Assembly: GCA_002315595.1 (NCBI GenBank)
Contig: DCHG01000067.1
Coordinates: 5,844-69,843, forward strand
Reading direction: 5' to 3'
DNA: 64,000 bases
From: Clostridiales bacterium UBA1758
Lineage (GTDB): Bacteria; Bacillota; Clostridia; Oscillospirales; UBA1758
Shown: positions 50,557 to 59,521 of the stretch, piece by piece
How the letters are laid out: every line of letters begins with the position of its first letter
Numbering within the stretch: position 1 is the stretch's first letter
Notes under the pieces: generated by a model
Told to the model about the DNA's origin: nothing
The model's database searches: none
What the model saw: only the letters and a program-made list of their open reading frames with translations
Translations under genes and position numbers: made by a program

Positions 50557-52386
50557 ATGGAAGAAAAAAAGAGGAAGAAATCTTCTCCACTCGGATTGAT
50601 TTGGGGCTTTTCGAGAGGAGCAAGAGGCAATTTTGTTGCGGCGGTTGTGTTTTCGCTTGTCAGTATTGTTTTGAGTTCTCTTGTTCCGCAGGTCATTCGA
50701 ATTACGGTCGACTCCATTATCGGCGATTATGAATTTGCCCTGCCGCAATTTGTGATCGACTGGATCGAAGCCATCGGCGGCAGAGAAATGATTCGCACGC
50801 ATTTGATCTTTTGCGCCGCGGGAATTGTTGTTTTTTCGGCATTGTCGGGGCTTTGCAACTACGGCTCGCGTATGAATATTATGAGTGGCACGGAAAAGGT
50901 TGTTAAATCCATGCGTGACCGCTTGTTTTCCCATGTTCAGCGACTGCCGTTTGCGTGGCATGTGATGAACCAGACGGGCGATATCATCCAGCGTTGTACT
51001 TCGGATGTCGAGGTCATTCGAAACTTCATCTCCGGGCAACTTTTGGAGGTTGTGCGAACGGTCATCCTTATCACGGTGTCGTTGTTTATGCTGTTCCGTA
51101 TCAATGGGGAACTTGCATTCATTGTCGCTGCATTTATTCCGTTTGTCATGTTGTATTCGGGTTTCTTCTTTTCGAAGATTGCAAAAAACTTTATGACCGC
51201 GGATGAGGCAGAAGGTGATCTGACCGTTGATATTCAGGAAAATCTGACCGGCGTTCGTGTTGTCCGTGCATTCGGACGCGAACGGTATGAAGTCGATAAA
51301 TTCGATAAAAAGAATAACTTTTTTGCCGATCTTTGGATCCGTGTCGGCAAATTGTTCAGCGCCTATTGGAGTATCGGCGACCTTGTAATGATGGGACAGA
51401 TCTTGACAATGATCGTCTTGGGTGCGATTTATGCCGCAAATGGCAAACTCTCCATCGGCGAATTCACGGTCTTTATCACCTATGTTCAAACCATTGCATG
51501 GCCGGTCAGAGCCCTTGGTCGGGTAATTTCCGAAATGAGCAAGACAGGCGTTTCCGTTGAGCGTCTGCGCGAGATCCTTGACGCCGACGAAGAACCCGCC
51601 GAACCAGAAGCCACTAAGCCCGACCTCAATCAAACCATCCGCTTTGACCACGTGACTTTCGGTTATGAGAACGCGAAGGTTTTGAAAGATGTTTCGTTTG
51701 ACATCAAGCCGGGCACCGTTTTCGGCATTCTCGGTTCGACGGGATCGGGAAAATCCACGATCACTTATCTTCTCAACCGCCTTTACGATTTGCCCGAAAA
51801 CAGCGGCGAAATCACCATCGGCGGTGTAAATATCAAAAAGATTGACCGCGAATATCTTCGTAAAAACGTCGGACTTGTTTTGCAGGAACCATTCCTCTTT
51901 TCCAAGACGATTTTCGAAAATATCCGTGTTGCATCGGACGAAGCCGACCTCAACGAGGTCCGTCGAAACGCAAAGATCGCCGCAGTGGACGATTCCATTA
52001 TCGGATTTGCACAGGGTTATGACACCGTTGTCGGTGAACGCGGCGTAACGCTTTCGGGCGGACAAAAACAACGCGTCGCCATTGCGCGTACTCTAATGCT
52101 CGGTGCGCCGATTATGATCTTCGACGACTCGATGTCTGCGGTGGATATGGAAACCGACGCAAAGATTCGTGAAGCACTTCGCGCAAACACCGGGGCTTCG
52201 ACGGTCATTTTGATCTCGCACCGTATCAATACTCTGATGCATTCCGAAAAGATCCTCGTTCTCGATGACGGAGAAGTATGCGAACTTGGCACACACGAGG
52301 AATTGATTGCCAAAAACGGCATCTACAAGAGAATTTTCGATATCCAGTCCAATACCGGGGATGAGGAGGTGAGCACGAATGAATGA
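50557..52386 (+). CDS. Heterodimeric ABC exporter subunit with degenerate site (BmrC/TM287-like)
   Basis: A 609-residue fusion of six membrane helices and an ATPase domain. The ATPase has Walker A GSTGSGKST and signature LSGGQKQR, but Walker B reads MIFDDSMSAVD. The catalytic Glu is therefore Asp, as in TM287-type subunits that form the non-hydrolysing site. An intracellular coupling helix region (VVRAFGRERYEVDKF) is typical. It overlaps the second subunit gene by 8 bases. The pair probably exports a drug, antibiotic or lipid, and the leader attenuator suggests induction by translation inhibitors. Confidence 0.92.
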   Translation: MEEKKRKKSSPLGLIWGFSRGARGNFVAAVVFSLVSIVLSSLVPQVIRITVDSIIGDYEFALPQFVIDWIEAIGGREMIRTHLIFCAAGIVVFSALSGLCNYGSRMNIMSGTEKVVKSMRDRLFSHVQRLPFAWHVMNQTGDIIQRCTSDVEVIRNFISGQLLEVVRTVILITVSLFMLFRINGELAFIVAAFIPFVMLYSGFFFSKIAKNFMTADEAEGDLTVDIQENLTGVRVVRAFGRERYEVDKFDKKNNFFADLWIRVGKLFSAYWSIGDLVMMGQILTMIVLGAIYAANGKLSIGEFTVFITYVQTIAWPVRALGRVISEMSKTGVSVERLREILDADEEPAEPEATKPDLNQTIRFDHVTFGYENAKVLKDVSFDIKPGTVFGILGSTGSGKSTITYLLNRLYDLPENSGEITIGGVNIKKIDREYLRKNVGLVLQEPFLFSKTIFENIRVASDEADLNEVRRNAKIAAVDDSIIGFAQGYDTVVGERGVTLSGGQKQRVAIARTLMLGAPIMIFDDSMSAVDMETDAKIREALRANTGASTVILISHRINTLMHSEKILVLDDGEVCELGTHEELIAKNGIYKRIFDIQSNTGDEEVSTNE

Positions 52387-54205
52387 GAATGAGGAAGTTG
52401 TCGGCAAACAGAGCCTTGACCTCAAGGTTTGGAAAAAACTATGGCCGTTTGTCAAGCCCTATTGGGGCAGGATTCTCGGTATCATTTTCATGATGATTTT
52501 CAGCGCCGGCGTCGATGTCGCTATGCCGCTTATGTTGAGTTATGCGGTCGACAATTTTGTCACACCGCGTGTCACAACGGGTATTGTGCCGTTTACGGTC
52601 GTTTACGGTACGATCGCGTTATTGCAGATTTTTTCGACTTATGCGTTCTGTCGATTCTGCTGGGCGATCGAAATGCGGCTCGGCCGTGACCTCAAGCGTG
52701 CAACCTTTTACCACCTGCAAAAACTATCGTTCTCCTATTACAATCAAAACTCCGTCGGGTATCTTGTCGCCCGCGTGATGAGCGATACCGGCCGTATCAG
52801 CGGTATGGTCGCATGGGGCGCGGTCGATCTGTTTTGGGGCGTGACCTACATCATCGGCGTGTTCGTCGCCATGTTGTGCATCAATTTCCGCCTTGCGATC
52901 CTTGTCATTCTCGTTGTCCCGGTCATTGTATTTCTCACGAAATTTTTCCAAAAGCGTATTCTTGCCACAAACCGCAAGGTGCGTTCGCTGAATTCAAAAA
53001 TCACGGGTGCATATAATGAAGGAATTACCGGTGCGAAAACATCGAAAACCCTCGTCATCGAGAGTAAGAACGATCGCGATTTTGAGGAACTTACCGGTGA
53101 AATGTACCGTGAGTCTATGCACTTGACGCGTCTGAACGCCGTGTTCATCCCGATTATCACCTTTGCGGGATCTTTTGCGGCGGCAATCGTTTTGGCAAGA
53201 GGCGGTCATCAGGTCATGAACGGCGTGATCAAGTACGGCGTGCTTTCTGCGTTCATCACCTACGCGCTTTCCGTCCTTGATCCGATACAAAACGTTGCAC
53301 GAACCATCGCCGATGTCATTGCGACACAGGTTAATGTCGAACGCGTTTCCGCACTCATGGAACATCCCGAAGATATTAAGGACTCCGTCGAGATCGAAGC
53401 CAAATACGGCGACTGCTTTGAGCCGAAGCAGGAGAACTGGGAACCGATCCACGGCGATATCGAATTCAAAGATGTATGGTTCAAATACCCGGATGGGGAC
53501 GATTACATTCTGGAAAATTTTAATCTGAAAATACCCGCAGGAACGACTGTTGCCATCGTCGGAGAAACCGGGGCAGGTAAGTCAACACTGGTCAATCTCG
53601 CCTGCCGTTTCTTCGAGCCGAACAAGGGACAGATCCTCATCGACGGCGTCGACTATCGCGAAAGAAGCCAACTTTGGCTCCATTCGGGGCTCGGTTATGT
53701 GTTACAAAACCCGCATTTGTTCTCCGGAAGTGTACGCGAAAACATTCGTTACGGTCGTCTTGATGCGACGGATGATGAGGTTGCCGAAGCCGCGAAACTC
53801 GTCAGTGCCGACACGGTGGTGGCGAAACTTGAAAAGGGATATGACAGCGATGTCGGCGAAGGCGGCGACCGTCTTTCGACCGGCGAAAAACAGTTGATCT
53901 CCTTTGCACGTGCGGTGCTTGCCGATCCGCCGATCTTTGTCCTCGACGAAGCGACGAGTTCTATCGACACCGAAACCGAGCAATTGATCCAAAACGCGAT
54001 TTCGCATATTTTGAAGGGAAGGACATCCTTTCTTATCGCTCATCGTCTTTCGACGATCCGTCGTGCAGACCTGATTTTGGTCGTCCGCGACGGCAAGATC
54101 ATCGAGCAGGGCACGCACGATGAACTCATCGCGTCCAAGGGCTATTATGAATCGCTTTACAAAAAGCAGTTTTCCGCCGAGGCGGAAGAAAATATACTTC
54201 ACTAA
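52379..54205 (+). CDS. Heterodimeric ABC exporter subunit with consensus catalytic Glu (BmrD/TM288-like)
   Basis: A 608-residue membrane-ATPase fusion. Walker A is GETGAGKST and Walker B is IFVLDEATSSID with the catalytic Glu, but the signature is LSTGEKQL instead of LSGGQ. This is complementary to the first subunit: its Walker B Asp and this altered signature together form the degenerate site, while the other site stays active. GAGGAGGTG lies before the ATG at 52379. Early membrane segments show a YYNQNSVGYLVARVMSDTGR coupling motif. A perfect terminator palindrome follows. Confidence 0.93.
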   Translation: MNENEEVVGKQSLDLKVWKKLWPFVKPYWGRILGIIFMMIFSAGVDVAMPLMLSYAVDNFVTPRVTTGIVPFTVVYGTIALLQIFSTYAFCRFCWAIEMRLGRDLKRATFYHLQKLSFSYYNQNSVGYLVARVMSDTGRISGMVAWGAVDLFWGVTYIIGVFVAMLCINFRLAILVILVVPVIVFLTKFFQKRILATNRKVRSLNSKITGAYNEGITGAKTSKTLVIESKNDRDFEELTGEMYRESMHLTRLNAVFIPIITFAGSFAAAIVLARGGHQVMNGVIKYGVLSAFITYALSVLDPIQNVARTIADVIATQVNVERVSALMEHPEDIKDSVEIEAKYGDCFEPKQENWEPIHGDIEFKDVWFKYPDGDDYILENFNLKIPAGTTVAIVGETGAGKSTLVNLACRFFEPNKGQILIDGVDYRERSQLWLHSGLGYVLQNPHLFSGSVRENIRYGRLDATDDEVAEAAKLVSADTVVAKLEKGYDSDVGEGGDRLSTGEKQLISFARAVLADPPIFVLDEATSSIDTETEQLIQNAISHILKGRTSFLIAHRLSTIRRADLILVVRDGKIIEQGTHDELIASKGYYESLYKKQFSAEAEENILH

Positions 54206-54206
54206 T

Positions 54207-54242
54207 AAAAAGGAGTGTCATCCGCGGATGACACTCCTTTTT
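54207..54242 (+). terminator. Terminator of the ABC exporter operon
   Basis: A perfect 18+18 base palindrome with A- and T-tracts. It may also serve thrS from the other side. Confidence 0.9.
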
Positions 54243-54266
54243 TAATTGTAAACGGGAAACGATGAA

Positions 54267-56174
54267 TTAAAGGGCTCTGTCCTTGATTTCCTTGGAAATC
54301 TTGGCGAGGAATTCATCGAAGGACTGAACGCCGAGGTCGCCGTCTTTGCGGCTGCGGACGGAAACATTGCCCGCCTCGGCTTCTTTGTCGCCGACGACGA
54401 TCATATACGGGATCTTGAGGGACTGCGCTTCGCGGATTTTGTAACCGATCTTTTCGTTGCGAAGGTCGGTTTCGACACGGATATCGGCGGCATTGAGTTT
54501 GTCGGCGATGGATTTAGCGTAGTCGGCGGCACGGTCGGTGATCGGCATGACCTTGACCTGAACCGGGCTGAGCCAAGTCGGGAAAGCGCCCGCAAAATGT
54601 TCGGTGATGACGCCGATAAAGCGTTCGATCGAGCCAAAGACAACGCGGTGAATCATAACCGGGCGATGCTTTTCGCCGTCAGCGCCGATATATTCCAGTT
54701 CAAAACGCTCCGGCAACTGACTGTCGAGCTGAATGGTACCACACTGCCAGGTTCTGCCGAGACAGTCGGAGATGTGGAAGTCGAGTTTCGGACCGTAGAA
54801 CGCGCCGTCGCCTTCATTGATGACAAAGGTTTTTCCCATTTCGGTGATGGCGTTGCGGAGGATATTTTGGTTTTCTTCCCATTCGGCTTCGGTGCCGATG
54901 TGGCTTTCCGGCATGGTGGAAAGCTCGATTTCATATTCAAGACCGAACAGCGAATAGACTTCGTCAAACAGACGGACGACATTTTTGATTTCTTCGCTCA
55001 TCTGTTCCTTGGTCATGAAGATATGCGCGTCATCCTGTGTGAAGCAACGGACGCGGAACAGACCGTGGAGCGCGCCGGAAAGTTCATGACGGTGGACAAG
55101 ACCGAGTTCACCGGCTCTGATCGGCAGATCACGGTAGGAGTGCGGCTCGGATTTGTAGATTAACATTCCGCCCGGACAGTTCATCGGCTTGATGGCAAAA
55201 TCCTCGTCGTCGATGGAGGTGGTATACATATTTTCCTTGTAATGGAACCAGTGACCGCTGCGTTCCCAAAGTTGACGGTTGAGGATCATCGGGGTGGAGA
55301 TTTCGACATAGCCGTATCTCTTGTGGATCTCGCGCCAATAGTCGATGAGGGTGTTGCGAAGCACCATGCCCTTGGGCAGGAAGAAGGGGAATCCTGGGCC
55401 TTCGTCCTTGAGCAGATACAGACCGAGTTCTTTGCCGAGTTTGCGGTGGTCGCGTTTTTTGGCCTCCTCGATCAGGGTGATATAGGCTTCAAGATCCTCT
55501 TTTTTGGTGAAAGCGGTTGCGTAAAGACGCTGGAGCATCTTTTTGGTGGAGTCACCGCGCCAGTATGCGCCGGTGACGCTGGTAATTTTGAAAGCCTTGA
55601 CGGCACCGGTGGAGAAAAGGTGCGGTCCGGCACAAAGATCGGTGAAGTCGTCCTGTTTGTAGAACGAGATCGCGGCGTCTTCGGGAAGATCCTCGATCAG
55701 TTCGACCTTGTACGGCTCGTTCTTTTCCTGCATGAAGGCAATGGCTTCTTCACGCGGAAGTTCAAAACGTTCAAGACGATAGTTTGCCTTGACGATCTTT
55801 TTCATCTCGGCTTCGATTTTTGCAAAATCGTCCGGGGTGAAGGTGAAATCACAGTCGATGTCATAGTAGAAGCCGTTGTCGATGGAAGGACCGATGGCAA
55901 GTTTCGCATCCGGCCAAAGGCGTTTGATGGCCTGGGCGAGAATGTGAGAAGCGGTGTGGCGGAGGGTACGACGGCCGCCTTCATCGTCGAAGGTGAGAAG
56001 TTTCAGCGAGCAATCGGCGGTCAGCGGATGGGTGAGATCGACGGTTTCGCCGTCGACTTCGGCGGCAAGAACGCCACGCAGGGATTCGGGGGCTACGGCG
56101 TTTACGGCGTCATAGCAGGTAATGCCGGATTCGTATTCATGTACCGAACCATCGGCAAAAGTAACTTTGATCAT
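54267..56174 (-). CDS. thrS: Threonyl-tRNA synthetase
   Basis: A 635-residue class II synthetase that charges tRNA-Thr. Domains in order: TGS (1-62), editing domain with HxxxH (RHTASHILAQ) and a second zinc-type pair around CAGPH, catalytic core (motif 2 RCFTQDDAHIF, zinc Cys in KPMNCPGG, motif 3 RFIGVITEHFAG) and C-terminal anticodon-binding domain (VKVMPITDRAADYAKS). Length and order are normal. A T-box leader with Thr specifier lies upstream, so expression responds to uncharged tRNA-Thr. Confidence 0.97.
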   Translation of the reverse strand: MIKVTFADGSVHEYESGITCYDAVNAVAPESLRGVLAAEVDGETVDLTHPLTADCSLKLLTFDDEGGRRTLRHTASHILAQAIKRLWPDAKLAIGPSIDNGFYYDIDCDFTFTPDDFAKIEAEMKKIVKANYRLERFELPREEAIAFMQEKNEPYKVELIEDLPEDAAISFYKQDDFTDLCAGPHLFSTGAVKAFKITSVTGAYWRGDSTKKMLQRLYATAFTKKEDLEAYITLIEEAKKRDHRKLGKELGLYLLKDEGPGFPFFLPKGMVLRNTLIDYWREIHKRYGYVEISTPMILNRQLWERSGHWFHYKENMYTTSIDDEDFAIKPMNCPGGMLIYKSEPHSYRDLPIRAGELGLVHRHELSGALHGLFRVRCFTQDDAHIFMTKEQMSEEIKNVVRLFDEVYSLFGLEYEIELSTMPESHIGTEAEWEENQNILRNAITEMGKTFVINEGDGAFYGPKLDFHISDCLGRTWQCGTIQLDSQLPERFELEYIGADGEKHRPVMIHRVVFGSIERFIGVITEHFAGAFPTWLSPVQVKVMPITDRAADYAKSIADKLNAADIRVETDLRNEKIGYKIREAQSLKIPYMIVVGDKEAEAGNVSVRSRKDGDLGVQSFDEFLAKISKEIKDRAL

Positions 56175-56221
56175 TGTTTTTATTCCTTTCGTCGTCTTTT
56201 TTTACGAGTTGTTTGTGAGAT

Positions 56222-56447
56222 AAAAAAACACCCCTGACGAATGTCAGGGGTGCGTATGCACGGTTCCACCCTGCTTGCGCGATCGTGATCGCGCCGCTTT
56301 GGATCGAATATCGCCGATCGGACGTTCGGGCATTTCCTCCCGAAAAGGCTCAGAGGCGGTGTGACGATCGAGACGATACCTACGCGGACTTTCAGCCGTG
56401 ATCCACGCTCTCTTGCGGCCGTCGGGATGCCAAAACTCTTCATAGCC
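56222..56447 (-). promoter_or_regulatory. T-box riboswitch, threonine specifier
   Basis: The minus-strand leader contains the T-box core CAGGGTGGAACCGTGCA (56257-56273) next to a terminator (CACCCCTGAC/GTCAGGGGTG, 56229-56252) with a T7 tract. Stem I begins with GGCT and AGAG, pairing with CTCT and AGCC (56347-56355). On the 3' side of that stem an ACC codon (56358-56360) is placed as the specifier, which matches threonine. Uncharged tRNA-Thr should favour read-through into thrS. Confidence 0.92.
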
Positions 56448-56457
56448 ATTTGTGGGT

Positions 56458-56486
56458 ATTTTATCACCGTAAATCTTGTTTGTCAA
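56458..56486 (-). promoter_or_regulatory. Promoter of thrS
   Basis: Consensus TTGACA (56481-56486), a 17-bp spacer and TAAAAT (56458-56463), just upstream of the T-box leader. Confidence 0.88.
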
Positions 56487-56528
56487 GGGTTTTGCGACGA
56501 TTTCGGCAGTTTTATGCCGAAAAGGTTC

Positions 56529-57893
56529 TCAATCGACCTTTTTCATCGTGACAAGATAGGTGCCGAACAACGGGATCGTAAGATACGACTTTCCCGCAAC
56601 GCCGCGGATTGTTTCACTGCGGACGGGATCGGCGTCGTGGCCGGCGTCGAGCAGGCGGTATTCGACCTCGTAGGCACCGTCCGCCATGCCGTCAAAACTG
56701 ACACAGACTTTTTTCTCCTCGGCAACATCGATATCATCATAATAAGTGAGCATGAATGCCATATCCGTGTCGTTTTTTGTAGCACAGCAGATGATTTTCG
56801 AATCATTTGTGCCATTGTCGATCGCCACGAGGCGACCGAGATCATACAGCCGCTTGAACATCCAAAACGGATAGTAGCCTTTCAGTTTGTCACAAACGAA
56901 GTCCGTGCTGAAAAGTCCGTTCATACCGCAGGGTCGGGCATCGTAGTACATCAAAAGGTCGAGGGGTTGATAGGCGGAGGCTTCGATGACGGAGGCGATG
57001 AAAGCGGCGCCCTTCAAATTCTTTTCGGTACGAAGTGAATAAACCCATTCATCACCCACCCAACCCTTGACATAGTTCCACTCGTCGAGGATGCTTTCGG
57101 CCTCGGTAAAGCCGAATTTGTCGAGGATTTCGCGTGCCGCCTTTTCGGCATAAGTGATCTCGGACGGGAGTTTGGCATAACAATGCCACGAGAAAAAGTC
57201 CATCGGCACCTTACGGTCGCGGCAGTAGGAAAGGAAATCATCCACCCAGCCTTGCACGGGATAGCAGACGGCAGGACCGCCGATTTTGAGGCTTGGGAAG
57301 CGGTTTTTCAAATGCTTTGCGGTGATTTCAAACAACTCGCAGAACTGCTCTTTGGTACCGCCCCAACATTTTTTGTTGACGGGATCGGTTTCATCCGAAC
57401 CGAGATCCGGCTCGTTCCAAATCTCCCAATAGGTGATTTTGTAACGGAAGCCGTCCGCCCAGCCTTCGGTGTAGTGGGCGATGATATGTTCGCAAACGGC
57501 AGCCCATTTTTTGAAATCGGGGGGAGGGAGCGTGCCGTATTTTTTCGGCCAATGCTCGATTTTACTGCCGAGACGATAGAAGGGCTCGACGCCGGCGTAG
57601 ACCATGACTTTGAGATATTCGTCGGTCAAGACGAAATCATAGGATGCGGGATCGTTTTCGTCCTTTGAAAAATCGGGGAAGATCGCGTGAACGTCGATCG
57701 TGTGTTCACCGCCGTAACTCGAATAAAACGATGCGTCGTGTGTGCGTGCATAGGGGATGCCCGCATCACGGAAAGCGTCGATATTCGTAATGCGTTGATC
57801 TTCGGTGAATTTGTAAACGGGACCGTTGTTGACCGCGTGCATTGGTCGGATCGCGCCGAGTTCTTCGGCAAAATGCAGTTTGATTTCGTCCAT
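56529..57893 (-). CDS. GH39-type glycoside hydrolase (beta-xylosidase-like)
   Basis: A 454-residue cytosolic TIM-barrel glycosidase with a short C-terminal beta domain. The GH39/clan A pattern is clear: acid/base Glu161 in YWEIWNEPDLG, nucleophile Glu271 in ILDEWNYVKG, an FSWHCYA strand, and PYARTHDASF near the N-terminus. Possible substrates are xylosides or related. The start is the ATG at 57893, but its AGGAGG site is 26 bases upstream with a perfect hairpin (57900-57919) between. The hairpin would bring the site to about 7 bases. It lies 47 bases after the ZnuB-like gene. Confidence 0.88.
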   Translation of the reverse strand: MDEIKLHFAEELGAIRPMHAVNNGPVYKFTEDQRITNIDAFRDAGIPYARTHDASFYSSYGGEHTIDVHAIFPDFSKDENDPASYDFVLTDEYLKVMVYAGVEPFYRLGSKIEHWPKKYGTLPPPDFKKWAAVCEHIIAHYTEGWADGFRYKITYWEIWNEPDLGSDETDPVNKKCWGGTKEQFCELFEITAKHLKNRFPSLKIGGPAVCYPVQGWVDDFLSYCRDRKVPMDFFSWHCYAKLPSEITYAEKAAREILDKFGFTEAESILDEWNYVKGWVGDEWVYSLRTEKNLKGAAFIASVIEASAYQPLDLLMYYDARPCGMNGLFSTDFVCDKLKGYYPFWMFKRLYDLGRLVAIDNGTNDSKIICCATKNDTDMAFMLTYYDDIDVAEEKKVCVSFDGMADGAYEVEYRLLDAGHDADPVRSETIRGVAGKSYLTIPLFGTYLVTMKKVD

Positions 57894-57899
57894 GTTTTT

Positions 57900-57919
57900 T
57901 GCGCATTTTGAAATGCGCA
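57900..57919 (-). promoter_or_regulatory. Hairpin inside the Shine-Dalgarno spacer of the GH39 gene
   Basis: TGCGCATTT and AAATGCGCA pair perfectly with a two-base loop between AGGAGG (57919-57925 region) and the ATG. A linear spacer would be too long for initiation; a folded one would be about 7 bases. In-frame GTG at 57920 touches the ribosome site and is a poor alternative. Confidence 0.5.
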
Positions 57920-57940
57920 CCCTCCTTTATCAGGTGAAAC

Positions 57941-58774
57941 TTATTTTTTCACAAAGAAAAGCGATGAAAAATAGAATACTGCGAGAAACAGAACGATAGT
58001 TGCGCCGGTGGACGCACCCGAATAAAACGAGGTAATAAGTCCGGCGATCCCGCCGAGCAGTGCCGTCAGTACGGATACTGCGGTGTAGGATCGGATCCTT
58101 GTGGTGAGGTTGCGCGCCGCAGCGGCGGGGAGTACAAGCATCGACGAGATGATCATCACACCAACCCATTCGATGGCGACCATGACCACGATCGCCACCA
58201 CACAGATAAACGCGGCATCGTAGAGTTGTGCGCGGATCCCGTAACTGCGCGCAAGGCCGGTATTGACGCCGAGCAGGTAGAGTTTATTGGAAAGAGTCAC
58301 CCAAAACACCAAAACTCCCGCCAAAACGATCAGCGATAGACCAATCTGATGTGTGTTGACGCTCAAAAAATCGCCGATGAGGTAGATGGTGTATTTTGAA
58401 AAACCGCCCCCGCTTGAAAGAAGAACAATGCCCAACGCCATTGCCGTCGACGAAAAAGCGCCGATGGCGGTGTTGGTGCCGACCTTGCCACGCCCTTTGA
58501 CCAAAACGAGCAAGATCGAGAAAAACACGCCGAAAATGACCATCGAAACGGTCGGATCACCGATGCCGAGAAGCGCGCCGATCCCGATGCCCGCAAGTGC
58601 GGAATGACCGAGGGTATCGGAAAAAAACGCCAATTCATTGTTGACTACCAGCGTCCCGATCAGACCAAACATCGGCGTGATAATGAGGATCGCGATGAGC
58701 GCGTTTTTCATAAAATCATAGGAAAGCGGCTCAAACGGCAGGATGGTATCAATGAGTCGATAAATCGTATCCAT
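57941..58774 (-). CDS. Zinc/manganese ABC transporter permease
   Basis: A 277-residue permease of the ZnuB/MntB family with about eight helices. Family motifs are FFSDTLGHSALAGIGIGALLG near the N-terminus and VGVMIISSMLVLPAAAARNL, shared with metal ABC-3 proteins. The start is the ATG at 58774, which overlaps the ATPase stop (TGATG); a GTG one codon earlier is possible. It completes the importer with the ATPase and binding protein genes upstream. Confidence 0.93.
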   Translation of the reverse strand: MDTIYRLIDTILPFEPLSYDFMKNALIAILIITPMFGLIGTLVVNNELAFFSDTLGHSALAGIGIGALLGIGDPTVSMVIFGVFFSILLVLVKGRGKVGTNTAIGAFSSTAMALGIVLLSSGGGFSKYTIYLIGDFLSVNTHQIGLSLIVLAGVLVFWVTLSNKLYLLGVNTGLARSYGIRAQLYDAAFICVVAIVVMVAIEWVGVMIISSMLVLPAAAARNLTTRIRSYTAVSVLTALLGGIAGLITSFYSGASTGATIVLFLAVFYFSSLFFVKK

Positions 58775-59517
58775 CACAGAACACCCCCAAGAAATTGCGC
58801 GTATTGCTCGGATGCGACGACTTCTTTGGTCGGACCTACGGCACGAATGGTGCTATCGAGCAAAACCAATCTGTCCGAAAAGCGGGCGACAAGGTCAAGA
58901 TCGTGGGAAACGATGATGATCGTCAAGTCAAACGAACGGCGGATATTGTCAAGCGTGGAATAGAACAGTTCCAACCCTGCCGGATCGACACCCGAAACGG
59001 GTTCGTCGAGCAGAAGAATGTCGGGCTCTTTTTCAAGCGCAAGGGCAAGCATAACTCGTTGCAATTCGCCGCCGGAGAGATGACCGACGCGATAATCGAT
59101 CAGTTTTTCGGCGTTTACCTTGGCAAGAAGCCGTTCGGTGCGTTCTCTGACGGCGCGTCCCGTTCCGAGAAACACGGGGCGCGAGGAGGAAGCAAGGGCG
59201 AACAGATCCAACACCGACAACGGCGCACCACGGTCGGTTTCCAAAAACTGCGGCACATAGCCGATTCGCGGATGCGCATCCACACCGGAGGCATCGACAA
59301 ACGAGATGCTTCCTTCGTGCGGGATCAGCCCCAAAAGTGCCTTCAAAAAGGTGGATTTTCCCGCACCGTTCGGTCCGACAATTGCGGTAATCTCACCGCA
59401 ATGGATGTGAAGATTGACATTTTCAAGCACGGGACGGGAGGAATATGTAACCGTCAGTCCTTCGATTTTCGTACAACAGAGGCCGCAGGCATTTTTTGCG
59501 TTCGCGTCGTGGGTCAT
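58774..59517 (-). CDS. Zinc/manganese ABC transporter ATP-binding protein
   Basis: A 247-residue ATPase of the ZnuC type. The start is the ATG at 59517 with AGGTG just upstream. Walker A is GPNGAGKST, the Q-loop is GYVPQFLETD, the signature is LSGGELQRVMLALAL, Walker B is ILLLDEPVSGVD, and IVSHDLDLVA holds the switch His. Its N-terminus carries two extra cysteines (ACGLCC) before the first strand. It begins four bases after the binding-protein stop. Confidence 0.93.
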   Translation of the reverse strand: MTHDANAKNACGLCCTKIEGLTVTYSSRPVLENVNLHIHCGEITAIVGPNGAGKSTFLKALLGLIPHEGSISFVDASGVDAHPRIGYVPQFLETDRGAPLSVLDLFALASSSRPVFLGTGRAVRERTERLLAKVNAEKLIDYRVGHLSGGELQRVMLALALEKEPDILLLDEPVSGVDPAGLELFYSTLDNIRRSFDLTIIIVSHDLDLVARFSDRLVLLDSTIRAVGPTKEVVASEQYAQFLGGVL

Positions 59518-59521
59518 TTTT

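Noticed and set aside
50467..52071. A 534-codon minus-strand frame opposite the first ABC exporter gene.
   Set aside because: It is explained by the strong coding bias of the exporter gene and lacks a start site or recognisable domain.
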